From Sapria himalayana (Eukaryota; Streptophyta; Magnoliopsida; Malpighiales; Rafflesiaceae), in contig JAREIK010000709.1 of the NCBI GenBank assembly GCA_029783825.1, forward strand, positions 137,057-201,056: a stretch of 64,000 bases of DNA. The letters run 5' to 3'. The position numbers were made by a program, and so were the translations under genes. This document shows, piece by piece, positions 26,676 through 38,800 of this stretch (positions within the stretch are counted from its first letter, which is position 1; the number at the start of each line of letters is the position of its first letter). The notes beneath the pieces were generated by a model that was given only the letters and a program-made list of their open reading frames with translations, was not told where the DNA came from and ran no database searches.

Positions 26676-29600
26676 ATATATGGTATACCGGTTTAATGGA
26701 TCAATTATTTAGGGGTTTTGTTGTTTAGGAATTTAGTAATTTATGTTTTTAGGCATTTAGTAGTATATAGGTTTTATTTATATAATAAAAATAAAATTTT
26801 TTTTTTTGATTTTTTTAGATGTTAACATGTTATAACCTTTAAAAATAAAATAATTTTTAAAATCTTTTGAAATGTGAATACCATGTATAATTATATTAAT
26901 CTTAATAATTATATATCATATAAATTCAATATAAATAATTTTAATGATAGATAATATAATAATGATCAAAAATTAAATTAATAAACTATTATTAATAATA
27001 TAAATATTAATTAAAATATATTTACATTACACAAAATGATTCAAAATCAAATAAAAATATATTTAATTATTAAATTTTTCCATCTTTTTATAAGCTTATA
27101 TTTTCTTATGATTAAAAATAAATTATTTAAATAATATCTGTCTCACTTGAAATTTATTTTGTAATTAATTTTTCTAAAAATTAAAATATAAATAATTAAA
27201 ATGAATATTTAAAATTATAATAAATAGAAATTAATTGAGATTTATTATTTATTAAGTAGTATACAGCTATTATAAGGTTTATGTATTTAGGGGTTTCGAG
27301 TTTTATGAGCTACTATTTTAAGTAAGTAAACATTTAGTGGTCTATAGGTTTTATTTAAAAAAGAAATAACAAAAAAATTATTTTTTGTATTCCTTCTCAT
27401 TTTTAAGATTATAACCTTTAAAAATATAATAATTTTTAAATTTTTTCAAAAGTAATTATAATATTTATTTATAATAATCATAATAATTATATATCAAATA
27501 AATTTAATATAAACAATTTTATTCATAGATATTCTAATATTATCAAAAAATAAATTAAAAATCTATTATTAATAAGATTGATATTACTTAAAATATAATA
27601 TCAAAACCTAAAATGATTCAAAAGCAAAACAAATATATTACTTAATAATAATTATTTGTTTTTAAATTTTTACTCTTTTTATAAGCTTATCTATTTTTTG
27701 ATGAAAAATAATTTTTATAAATTATATATTTAACTCATTATTTATTTTATAAGTAATATATATATATATATATATAAACTTAACAATCAAAATGAATTTT
27801 TTAAATTATAATGAAAACAAATAAAAATGAGATTTATTAATTATTATTTAGGGTATACTGGTTTAAAGGATTATCTATATACGGCTATCGTGATTTTGTA
27901 GTTTAGTGATTTACGTGTTTAGGCATTTAGTGATTTATAGGTTTTATTTAAACAATGAAATAACAAAATTTTTTTTTTTATTTTTTCACATGTTCTAAGG
28001 TTATAATCTTTGAAAATATAAAATTTTAAAACATTTTTCCAAAGTGAATACAATATTTAGTTATAATAATTATTTAATTTATATATCATATAAATTCAAT
28101 ATAAACATTTTTATTGAAAAATATTCTAATAATGATCAAAAAATAAATTAATAATATATTATTAATAAGTTAGATATCAATTAAAATATAATTACAAAAC
28201 CTAAAATGATTAAGAAACAAAGCAAAATATATTACTATATAATATTTTTTTGTTTTAAATTTTTTTCTTATTTTATTAATTTATCTATATTTTTTTGTTT
28301 AAAAATAATTTATATAAATTATATTTGTATAACTTAAAATTTATTTTGTAATTAATATTTATATAAAAATAAACAAATAAATGATGAAAATGAATATTTA
28401 AAACTATAATGAAAAAAATAAAAATGAGATTTATTATTTAAAATATACAAGTTTTAAAAAATTTATCTATTTAGGGTTTTCGAGAATTAGAAGTTATTGA
28501 TTTAATTATTTATGCATTTAATGGTTTATAGGTTTTATTCTAACAATGAAATAATAAAAAATTTATTTTTGATATTTTTCAAATTTTTAAAGTTTATAAC
28601 ATTTGAAAATATAATAATTTTAAAATTTTTTAAAAATGTGAATACAATATTAAGTAATAATAAATATTATAACTATATATAATATAAACTAAATATAAAC
28701 AATTTTATTGATAGATATTATACCAATTATCAAAAAATAAATTAATAAACTATTATTAATATGATATATATAAATTTAAATATAATTAAAAACCTAAATG
28801 ATTCAAAATCAAAGTAAAATTTATTACTAAATAATAATTTTTTTTAGTTTTTGCATCATTTTATAAGCTTATATGTTTTTATGATGAAAACTATATTATT
28901 TAAATTATATATGTATCACTTATAATTTATTTTGAAATTAATATTTCTATAAATTATTTAAATTATATTTAAGGTTTAATTGTTTAAAGGTTTAAGTATT
29001 TAAGGGCTTCAGTGTTTAGGAGTTTAGATATTTATGTATTTAGGCGTATAATGGTTTATAAGTTTTTTTTATACAATGATATAACAAAAAATTTATTTTT
29101 GTTATTTTTTCTCATTTTTGAAGGTTATAAACTTTGAAAATATAACAATTTTTAAATTTTTTTTATATGTGAATACTATATTTAGTTAATATAATCTTAA
29201 TAATTATATATCATGTAAATTCAATATAAACAATTATATTGAAATATATTATATTAATGATCAAAAAATAAATTAATAAACTATTATTAATAAGATAGAT
29301 ATTATTTTAAATATATTTGCAAAACGAAAATTTATTCAAAATCAATGTAAAATATATTACAAAATAATACTTTCTTTGATGTTTTGCTTCTTTTTATAAG
29401 TTTATATTTTGTGTTATTAAAATTAATTTATTTAAATTATATTTGTCCTCCTCATAATTAATTTTTAATTTATAATTCTATAAAAATAAACTAATAAATA
29501 ATTAAAATGAATATTTAAAAATATAATGAATACAAATAAAATAGAGATTTATTATTTATTATTCAGGATATACTAGCTTAATTGTTTAAGTATTTAGCGG

Positions 29601-32160
29601 TTTTGGGGTTTAGTGATTTAAGTGTTTAGGCCTTTAGTGATTCATAGTTTTTATTTAAAGAATGAAAAAATAAAAAAATTAAATTTTTAATTTTTTTTAA
29701 TTTTTGAAGGTTATAACCTTTTAAATTATAATAATTTTTAATTTTTTTAAAAATGTGCATATAATATTCAGTAATTATAATTTTAATAATTATATATAAT
29801 GTAAACTCAATATAAATAATTTTATTAATAGATATTATAATAATGATCAATAAAAAATTAATAAACTATTATTATAAGAATGATATAAATTAAAATAAAA
29901 TTACAATATCTAAAATGATTCAAAATAAAAATAAAATATATTACTATATAATTAATTTTTGTTTTTAAAATTTTGCCCCTTTTTATAAGGATATATATTT
30001 TTTTTGATGAAAAATAGATTATTTAAATTAGATCTGTCTCACTAATAATTTATTTTGTAATTAATATTTTTATAAAAATAAACTGATAAATAATTAAAAT
30101 AAAAATTTAAAATAATACTAAATAAAAATTAAATTGAGATTAATGATTTTTTATTAATGTACACTTGTTTAATGGTTTAAGTATTTAGAGATTTTGTCGT
30201 TTTGGAGTTTAGCAATTTATGTTTTTAGACATTTAGTGGTTTATAGGTTTTATTTAAATAATAAAAAAAAAAATTCTAATTTTTTTTAATTTTCATAGGT
30301 TATAACCTTTGAAAATATAATAATATTTAAAATTTTTTGAAATGTGAATATAATATTTAGTTATAATAATATTAATTATTATATGTCATATAAATTCAAT
30401 ATAACAATTATATTGATAGATAATATAATAATGATTAGAATTTAAATAAATAAACTATTAATAAAAAGATTGATATTAATTAAAAAATATTTACAAAACC
30501 CAAATTGATTTTATATTAAAGTAAAATTTATTACTGGATAATAATTTTTAATTTTTAAATTTTTACTTTTTTTATAAGCATATATTTTTTTTGATTAAAA
30601 ATAAATTAATTAAAATATATATGTCGCTTTCATAATTTAATTTGTAATAAATATTTCTATAAAAATAAACTATTAATAATTAAAATGAATATTTAAAATT
30701 ATAATAAATAGAAATAAAAATTAGATTTATTAATTATTAAGTAGTATATTGTGGTTTAATGTTTTATGTATTTAGGCATTATGAGATTTACGAGTTTACT
30801 GATTTAACTGTGTATGCATTTAGTGGTTAATATGTTTTATTAAAAAAATAAAATAATAAAAAATTTATTTTTAATAATTTTTGATATTTTCAATGTTATA
30901 ACATTTAAAAATATAATAATTTTTAATTTTTATTAAAAGTGAATACAATATTTAGTCATAATAATCATTATATTTATATATCATATAAATTCAATATAAA
31001 TAATTTTATTGATAAATATTCTTATAATGATCAAAAAATAAATTAATAATCTATTATTAATAAGAAAGATATCAATTAAAATATAATTACAAAACGTAAA
31101 ATGATTCAGAAGAAAAGCAAAATATATTACTATATAATAATTTTTTGTTTTAATTTTTTTTTTCTTTTAAAAAGTTTATCAATAATTTTTTGATGAAAAA
31201 TAATTTATATAAATTATATTTGTCTAACTCAATTTATTTTGTAATTAATATTTATATATAAATAAACAAATAAATAATTAAAATGAATATTTAAAATCAT
31301 AATGAAAAAAAATGAGATTTAATATTTATTATTCAGGATACCGGTTTAATTTAAATTAGATTTGTCTGACTAATAATTTATTTTCTAATTTATATTTCTA
31401 TAATATAAATTGATAAATAATTAAAATAAAAATTTAAAATTATACTGAATAAAATTTTAAATGAGATTTATGATTTATTATTAATATATACCAGTTTAAT
31501 GATCTAAGTATATTGAGGTTTTGTCGTTAGGAGTTTAGCGATTTATGTTTTTAGGCTTTTAATGGTTTATAGGTTTTATTTAAAAAAATAAAATAACAAA
31601 AAAAATTTCTATAATTTTTTATGATTTTCATAGGTTATAACATTTGAAAATATAATAATATATAATATTTTTTAAATTTTAATACAATATTTTGTTAAAA
31701 TAATATTAAAAATTATATATCCTATAAATTTAATATAAATAATTTTATTGATAGATATTATAATTATGATCAAAAATTAAATTTATAAACTATTAATATT
31801 AAGATAGATATTAATTAAAAAATATTTACAAGACCCAAATTTATTAAAAATTAAAGTAACTTATATTACTTGATAATAATTTTTAATTTTAAAATTTATA
31901 CTTCTTTTATAAGCATATATTTTTATTAGATAAATAATATATTATTTAAATTATATTTGTCCCACTCATAATTTATTTTGTAATAAATATTTCTAAATAG
32001 ATACACTAATAAATAATTAAAATGAATATTTAAAAATATAATAAATAGCAATAAAAATTAGATTTATTAATTATTATGTTGTATTTAGCGGTTTAATGGT
32101 TTATGTATTTAGGCATTACGGGGTTTAAAAGTTTACTGTTTTAACTTTATATGCATTTAG
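26676..32160 (+). repeat. Satellite array, forward orientation, block 3
   Basis: Continuous forward satellite with dyads near 26829, 27408, 27999 and 28591 and onward at similar spacing. A diverged copy of the marker variant is near 28972. A TA microsatellite lies at 27756-27776. The block ends at GCATTTAG in an octamer region, where the hAT-like terminus begins. No gene is seen. Confidence 0.93.
27756..27776. repeat. (TA)n microsatellite in a monomer
   Basis: An uninterrupted TA run of about 21 bases in place of the usual TAATACAAATATA of this monomer type. Confidence 0.9.
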
Positions 32161-32340
32161 TAGGGCTGCTCATGGGACTCTAAGATTCGCGACCCGACCC
32201 GAAGTATTGTCCCGAAAGAATCGGGACTGAGAAAAATCTGTTGACTTTGACTTTTCCCGTCACATTCTGTCACGTATTTTTTTTTGGGACAGTTCCGAAT
32301 CTCTAGCAGTATCCATCCCGAGAACCGTCCCATCCTAAAA
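32161..32340 (+). mobile_element. hAT-like transposon terminus (fragment)
   Basis: The sequence starts abruptly inside an octamer block with TAGGGCTGCTCATGGGACT, followed by GACCCGACCCGAA and TCCCGAAAGAATCGGGA. Plant hAT (Ac/Ds superfamily) elements typically begin YAGGGNTG and many short non-autonomous ones carry GACCCG/CGGGTC strings just inside, so this resembles one end. The expected mirror end and an 8 bp target-site duplication are not found: the sequence runs into TA repeats. No transposase is present. Assigned by resemblance only. Confidence 0.45.
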
Positions 32341-32341
32341 A

Positions 32342-32383
<42 letters not shown>

Positions 32384-32398
32384 CATGAATATATAAAC

Positions 32399-32451
<53 letters not shown>

Positions 32452-32560
32452 TTTTATGCTTAACATATCATATTATATATATATATATAATATATATATA
32501 TAAATTTTATTAATAATAAAAATTTATAGACAATTAATTATTAAAATGAATATATAAACT
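32341..32560. repeat. (TA)n microsatellite cluster
   Basis: Three nearly pure TA runs at about 32346-32382, 32405-32446 and 32471-32503, separated by short AT-rich spacers. The remainder to 32560 is AT-rich sequence that grades back into satellite. Instability here may have removed the other end of the hAT-like element. Confidence 0.9.
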
Positions 32561-33345
32561 ATAATAATAAAAATTTATTTTTATAAATTTTCATGATTTT
32601 CAAAGTTTATAACCTTTGAAAATATAATAATTTTGTAATAGTTCTAAAATATGAATACAATACTTAGTTATAATAATCTTAATAATTATATTTTAAGTAA
32701 ATTCAATATAAACAATTTTATTAATAAATATTATTTTGATGATCAAAAATTAAATTAATAAACTTTTATTAATAAGACAGATATTAATTAAAATATATTT
32801 GCAGAACCCAAAATAATTCAAAATCAAGGTAAATTATATTACTAAATAATATTTTAAATTTTTGATATTTTGCTTATTTTTATAAGCTTATTTTTTTTCA
32901 TAAAAAATAATTTATTTAAATTATATATGTCTCATTCATTATTTAATTTGTAATTAATATTTCTATAAAAATATACTAAAAATAATTAAAATGAATATTT
33001 AAAATTATATTGAATACAAATAAAAATGAGATTTATTATTTATTATTTAGGTTATATAGGTTTATTTATAAGATTATATATTTTTTTGATAAAAAATAAA
33101 TTATTTAAATTATATTTGTTTCACTCATAATTTATTTTGTGATTAATATTTCAATAAATTATTTAAATTATATTTAAGGTTTACGACTTTAAAGGTTTAA
33201 GTATTTAGGGACTTAGGGGTTTAGGAGTTTAGAGATTTATGTGTTTAGGTATTTAATGGTTTATAAGTTTTATTTAAACAATCATATAAAAAAAATTCTT
33301 TTTTTGTTATTTTTTCTCATTTTATAAGGTTATAACCTTTGAAAA
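32561..33345 (+). repeat. Satellite array, forward orientation, last piece before the switch
   Basis: A little over one monomer. It includes the variant with AATAGTTCTAAAATATGAAT after the dyad, otherwise seen at about 12060 and 18175 and inverted near 44080, and then a copy of the marker variant (33176-33195). It ends just after a dyad (TTATAACCTTTGAAAATAT), where the inverted element copy begins. Beyond that copy the satellite is in the opposite orientation. Confidence 0.9.
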
Positions 33346-34611
33346 TATTTCAATAAACCCTGATACTGCTGCACCACGCACATACCGACGGATCATAATA
33401 CACTCATGCACATATTCTTGTTCATTTTGGTGTAGCATTTAGAGGGGCCAGCATGTCTGGGAAGCAGCCATAAGTATGTGCCACCAGCTTATAGAGGGCC
33501 CAACTAGCAAGCCAGGATTATAACATTCAGACAACTGACGAGACGGAGCAAAGAGGTCGGGAGTAAACCCCGGAGTAGCTAGGAGTGGGTACAACTAGCC
33601 ATATCAGGCAGCATAGAGGGCCAGCCAACCATCGCCCAACAGGAGTAGTGAATAATCCATGATTAATTGGAGAGCCGGCAAAATCAGAAGCATCCCCAAG
33701 CAGGTCTAGTAAGCAATGGAGTCCAGACCAGCCACACAGGAGCGAAAGATTCAAACTTGTAGTTTATATTTGTAGTCTTATTTGTATTTTGGACTTTGTA
33801 TGCACCATGTACATGTAGAGACGCATCATGACATACTCACACACACAATCTTGTCTATTCTCTATGTAGCATGCAATGAGGGCAATTGGACCCATGAGTA
33901 TCTCTGAGTGGGGGTGACTAATGCATTTTGTAAAATCACATTAGGCGATGCTACACTCCCTGGAGCAATAGACCCATCTTTATACCATTTGTAATTTTAC
34001 ATGTATTCTAGCTTGGTTGTACGCATAGATAATTAGACTATAAGATTGACCTCATCACGCATGCACACCGATGCATGCATATTTTTTGATATTTTGTCGG
34101 TGCAACATACAGCCACTTCTTGGAGCTCGAGGAGGAAGCATTCTAACCTAAGAGATACTCTTTTGAGGATCATTGGAGCAAAAGAATGTAAAATTCAGAG
34201 GTGAGAATGAATTGACAAATTGCCGTAGATATAGACTTGTGGATTTATGGGTATTCAGTTTTATATGTATTCCATTGCATACCAATGACATAGGCAAATG
34301 CTTGATGCTGCATGTCAAACACATGCACAATCTTATATTTGCATAGTTTTAATATAGTGCATCATTCAGGTTCCTCAAAAAGGCTAGGAAAAATCCAAAT
34401 GGATAGGACGTAGTGCGCATAATGACTCAATGCCAACTCTGAAGTCCGGGAATGCCAGGTGATTTTAGTTGTATTCATATTCTTGAAATTATTAGGCATT
34501 ATGTTATTTTTTGTATTTTATGCATAGAATAATTAAGGTGCATAGGATTTGGTGGGCTAGCCTAAATTAGTCAGCTTTTTATTCTCTTGTAAGTTGTGTG
34601 CCTAAATGATA

Positions 34612-34650
34612 AATAAAGTGTGTATTTTCAAAAAAAAAACAAAGAAAAAA
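34612..34650 (+). other. AATAAA signal and poly(A) tract, right arm
   Basis: AATAAA at 34612-34617 is followed by A10 beginning at 34630, then C, AAAG and A6. This matches the left-arm arrangement and is followed without a gap by CCATAAACCCTAAA. Confidence 0.7.
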
Positions 34651-34726
34651 CCATAAACCCTAAACTTTAAATCCTAAACCTTAAACCATAAACTATAACA
34701 CTAATCCATAAACCCTAAATCCTAAA
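34651..34726 (-). repeat. Degenerate plant telomere repeats (CCCTAAA-like), right arm
   Basis: Eleven units, almost all 7 bases: CCATAAA, CCCTAAA, CTTTAAA, TCCTAAA, CCTTAAA, CCATAAA, CTATAA, CACTAAT, CCATAAA, CCCTAAA, TCCTAAA. CCCTAAA is the complement of TTTAGGG. The arrangement, including the single 6-base unit, matches the left arm, so the block predates the duplication. Confidence 0.85.
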
Positions 34727-34892
34727 TCTCATGTTTTGCACTTTTATAATCAAATGACTAAGTGTTAAATTAAAATTGAAATTCACAACTTTTAGGAATG
34801 TCACAGATGTATCTTTTTGAATATGTAACACAAAGTCATGACTCAAGGGGTGAGTTATGGATTCAGTTTCTTTCTTGCTTTAGATTATTGTA

Positions 34893-35205
34893 GCATTAGC
34901 AATGGTCATGATTGTATATTTTGTCTCTATGATACATATCATATCGATGAGAATATGCCATAACATGTCTCATTCTGTTGAACATATTGTTATGGCACTA
35001 AGAATGATCATGAATACATATTTAATGACTATAATACTGGGTCACAGTATTGGATATGACCATAGCTTGTGCTTTTTATCTTTATATTGCAAAGTCATTG
35101 CACTAGTAATGATTGTAACTTTGGACATTCCTCAAGAGCAAAAGTCATGACCCTAGAAATAGTCAAAACTCTAATAATACTCTTTATAACTTTCTATAGC
35201 TAAAA
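34893..35205 (+). repeat. Diverged tandem repeat of about 103 bp, three copies
   Basis: Copies start at 34893 (GCATTAGCAATGGTCATGA), 34995 (GCACTAAGAATGATCATGA) and 35100 (GCACTAGTAATGATTGTAA), 102 and 105 bp apart, with weaker similarity along the units. The left arm has the same structure on the minus strand (about 21140-21450). An 82-codon ATG frame (34902-35150) runs across it and its left-arm counterpart (21204-21440, minus strand) is also open. It has no known domain, so I annotate the repeat and not a gene. Confidence 0.5.
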
Positions 35206-35850
35206 TTTTTGGGATTAGAAATATCACTATGGCCTTTTCCTTTGATTTTGACCTCAAGTGTTAATATGCAAGACTAATATTTTGAGCTATGATTAAAACC
35301 TTTTATACATTTGAATATGATTCATTTACACCTTTTTGGGTATTGTGAGCTTGTATACATAACACATTTTAATATAAAAAGAAAGAAATGATACTTTTCA
35401 TATCCATGAGGATATAAAAAAAGGCATAGACATGCCAATTAAATAAATTATTTGATTCTTGATTGAAAGAGAGCCCGTACTTCTTGCCCTGCTCAAACTG
35501 CCCTGGGGCTAGTTTGTTCTAATAGGCGACAAGATGGTTATTTTTTTAGAGGTGTAATATAATTTTAAAAAATTGCTTTGAGTGTGAGCATGATAGATAT
35601 TTTAGAAGAAATTACAATAATCAATATAAATAGCATCCTCAACAAATAGCTATTTCAACACATAGGGGTACAACTTTGGTTTGGTGTGTTAGCTTACATG
35701 AGTAAAATTTCCTTTGATAGCCTAGTGATTCAACATCAAATATGATGAGACATAATAGAGATAAAGTAAAAGCTCCTATTATTTTGGTTAGATCTTAGCA
35801 ATCATTCTAGAGTTAAGAGAGGAACAAAATAAATTATTTTAATTATTCAG

Positions 35851-38800
35851 TATAATTTTAATTTTTATTTTAATTATTTATCAGTATATTTTTATAGAAA
35901 TATTAATTACAAAATAAATTATTAGTGAGAAAGATCTAATTTAAATTAAACCAGTATATCCTAAATAATAAAGAATAAATCTCATTTTTTTTCATTTTAA
36001 TTTTAAATATTCAAATTTAAATATATATTTGCTTATTTTTATATAAATTTTAATTAAAAAATAAATTATGAGTTACACAAATATAATTTATATAAATTAT
36101 TTTTCATCAAAATAATATAGATAAACTTTGTAAAAGAAAAAAAAATTTCAAAACAAAAAATTATTATATAGTAATATATTTTGCTTTGCTTATGAATCAT
36201 TTTAGGTTTTGTAATTATATTATAATTGATATCTATCTTATTAATAATAGATTATTAATTTATTTTTTGATCATTATTAGAATATTTATCAATAAAATAG
36301 TTTATATTGAATTTATATGATATATAAATATAATGATTATTATAACTAAATATTGAATTGATTTTAGAAAAAAATTTAAAAATTATTATATTTTCAAAGG
36401 TTTAACCTTTGAAAATATCAAAAAATAATAAAAATAAATTTTTTGTTATTTTATTTTTTAAATAAAACCAATAAACCACTAAATGCATAGACAATTAAAT
36501 CAGTAAACTCTCAAACCCCGTAATACCTAAATACATAAACCATTAAACCACTATATAATACCTAATAATTAATAAATCTAATTTTTATTTCTATTTATTA
36601 TTATTTTTATAAAAATATTTATTACAAAATAAATTATGATAAAACAAATATAATTTAAAAAATTTATTTTTAATCAAAAAATATATATACGCTTATAAAA
36701 GAAGTAAAATTTAAAAATAAAAAATTATTATTCAGTAATATATTTTATTAAATTATGAATCAATTTGGGTTTTGTAAATATTTTTTTTATGAATATCTAT
36801 CTTATTATTAATCAAATATTATTTAATTTTTGATCATTATTATAATAACTATCAATAAAATTGTTTATATTGAATTTATATAATGTATGATTATTAATAA
36901 TATTATAACTAAATATTGTATTCACAATTCAGAAAATTTTAAATCTCAAAACCATTAAACTGGTATACATTAATAATAAATCATAAATCTCATTTTAATT
37001 TTTATTCAGTATAATTTTAAATTTTTATTTTAAATATTTATCAGTTTATTTTTATAAAAATATTAATTACAAAATAAATTATTAGTGAGACAGTTATAAT
37101 TGAAAGAATTTATATTTCATCAAAAAAAATATAAGCTTATAAAAATAGGCACAATTTTAAAAACAAAAATTTCATATTTAGTAATATATTTTATTTTCAT
37201 TTTGTATCATTTTAGATTTTGAATTTATATTTTAATTTAAATCATTCTTTTTAATAATAGTTTATTAATTATTTATTGATCATTATTATAATATCTATTA
37301 ATAAAATTATTTATATTGAATTTACATTATATATAATTATTAAGATTATTATGACTAAATATTATATTCACATTTAAAAAGAATTAAAAATTATTATATT
37401 TTGAAAGGATAGAACCTTCAAAAATTAAAAAAAAAATTAATTTTTTTTTTCATTCTTAAAATAAAAACTATAAATCACTAAAGGCATAAATACTTAAATC
37501 ACTAAACCTAAAAACACCTAAATATCTAAAGCATTAAAACTATATATTCTGAATAATAAATAATAAATCTCACTTTTATTTGTATTCATTATAATATTAA
37601 TTATTCATTTTAATTATTTTTTAGTTTGTTTTTTTAGAATTAAAAATAAAAAAATATATTATGAGGAAGACAAATATAATTTAAATTATATACTTTTAAG
37701 AACAAAATATATAAACTTATAAAAAGAAGCAAAACATAAAAAACATTATTATTTAGTAATTTATTTTACTTTAATTTTAAAGAAATTTAGGTTTTGCAAA
37801 TATATTTTAAATAATATCTATCTTATTTATAATAGTTTATTAATATATTTTTTGATCATTAATATAATACATATCAATATAATTCTTTATATTGAATTTA
37901 TATGATATATAATTATTAATATTATCAAAACTAAATACAATATTCACATTTAAAAAAAAATTAAAAATTGTTATATTTTCAAATGTTATAACCTTAAAAA
38001 ATGAGAAAAAATAACAAAAAATAAATTTTTAGTTATATCATTGTTTAAATAAAACGTATAAACCATTTAATACCTAAACACATAAATCTCAAAACTCCTA
38101 AACCCCGAAGCCCATAAATACTTAAACCTTTAAACTCGTAAACCTTAAATATAATTTAAATAATTTATTGAAATATTAATTACAAAATAAATTATGAGTG
38201 ATACAAATATAATTTAAATAATTTATTTTTTATCAAAAAAATAAATAATCTTCTTAAATGAGCCAAAATATAATAAACAAAAATTATTATTTAGTAATAA
38301 ATTTAGTTTGATTTTTAATCATTTTAGTTTTTGTAATTAAATTTTAATTTATATCTATCATATTAATAAAAATTTATTAATTTATTTTTTGATAATTGAT
38401 ATAATATCTAACAATAAAATTGTTTATATTTAGTTTATATTATATATTGTTATAATAATTATTATTACTAAATATTATATTCACATTTTTAAAGAATTTT
38501 AAAATTATTATATTTTCAAAGGTATCTTTGAAAATTTGAAAAAATATCAAAAATAATTTATTTGTTATTTCATTATTTAAATAAAACCTATAAACGACTA
38601 AATGCCTAAATACATAAATGAATAGCTTCTAAATCTTGAAAACCCTATATACATAATTTTTTTAATCAGATATATCCTAAATAATAAACAATAAAACTCA
38701 TTTTTATTTTTTTCATTATAATTTTAAATATTCATTTTAATTATTTATTTGTTTATTTTTATATAAATATTAATTATAAAATAAATTATGAGTTAGACAA

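Larger units (their letters stand above)
33346..35850 (+). mobile_element. Non-satellite 2.5 kb element, right arm of inverted pair
   Basis: Reverse-complement copy of 20511-22985, at roughly 85-90 percent identity by eye, with the poly(A) tract on the plus strand. Order: unrecognised sequence from CCTGATACTGCTGCACCACG, AATAAA at 34612-34617, A-rich tract 34630-34650, telomere-like repeats, a three-copy diverged tandem repeat, and a junction with satellite at about 35850 identical in kind to the left arm's outer junction. The outer flanking satellite resembles that of the left arm for a few hundred bases. The inner end abuts forward satellite in a different monomer position from the left arm, so this end marks a rearrangement breakpoint. 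No conserved protein is recognised. Confidence 0.6.

Noticed and set aside
20400..35950. A simple mirror-image palindrome centred near 28.2 kb
   Set aside because: The element arms match, but the satellite directly left of the left arm (17-20 kb) does not mirror that right of the right arm beyond a few hundred bases. The best inverted matches are at 1.4-4.7 kb and 7.5-13 kb, so the history is more complex.
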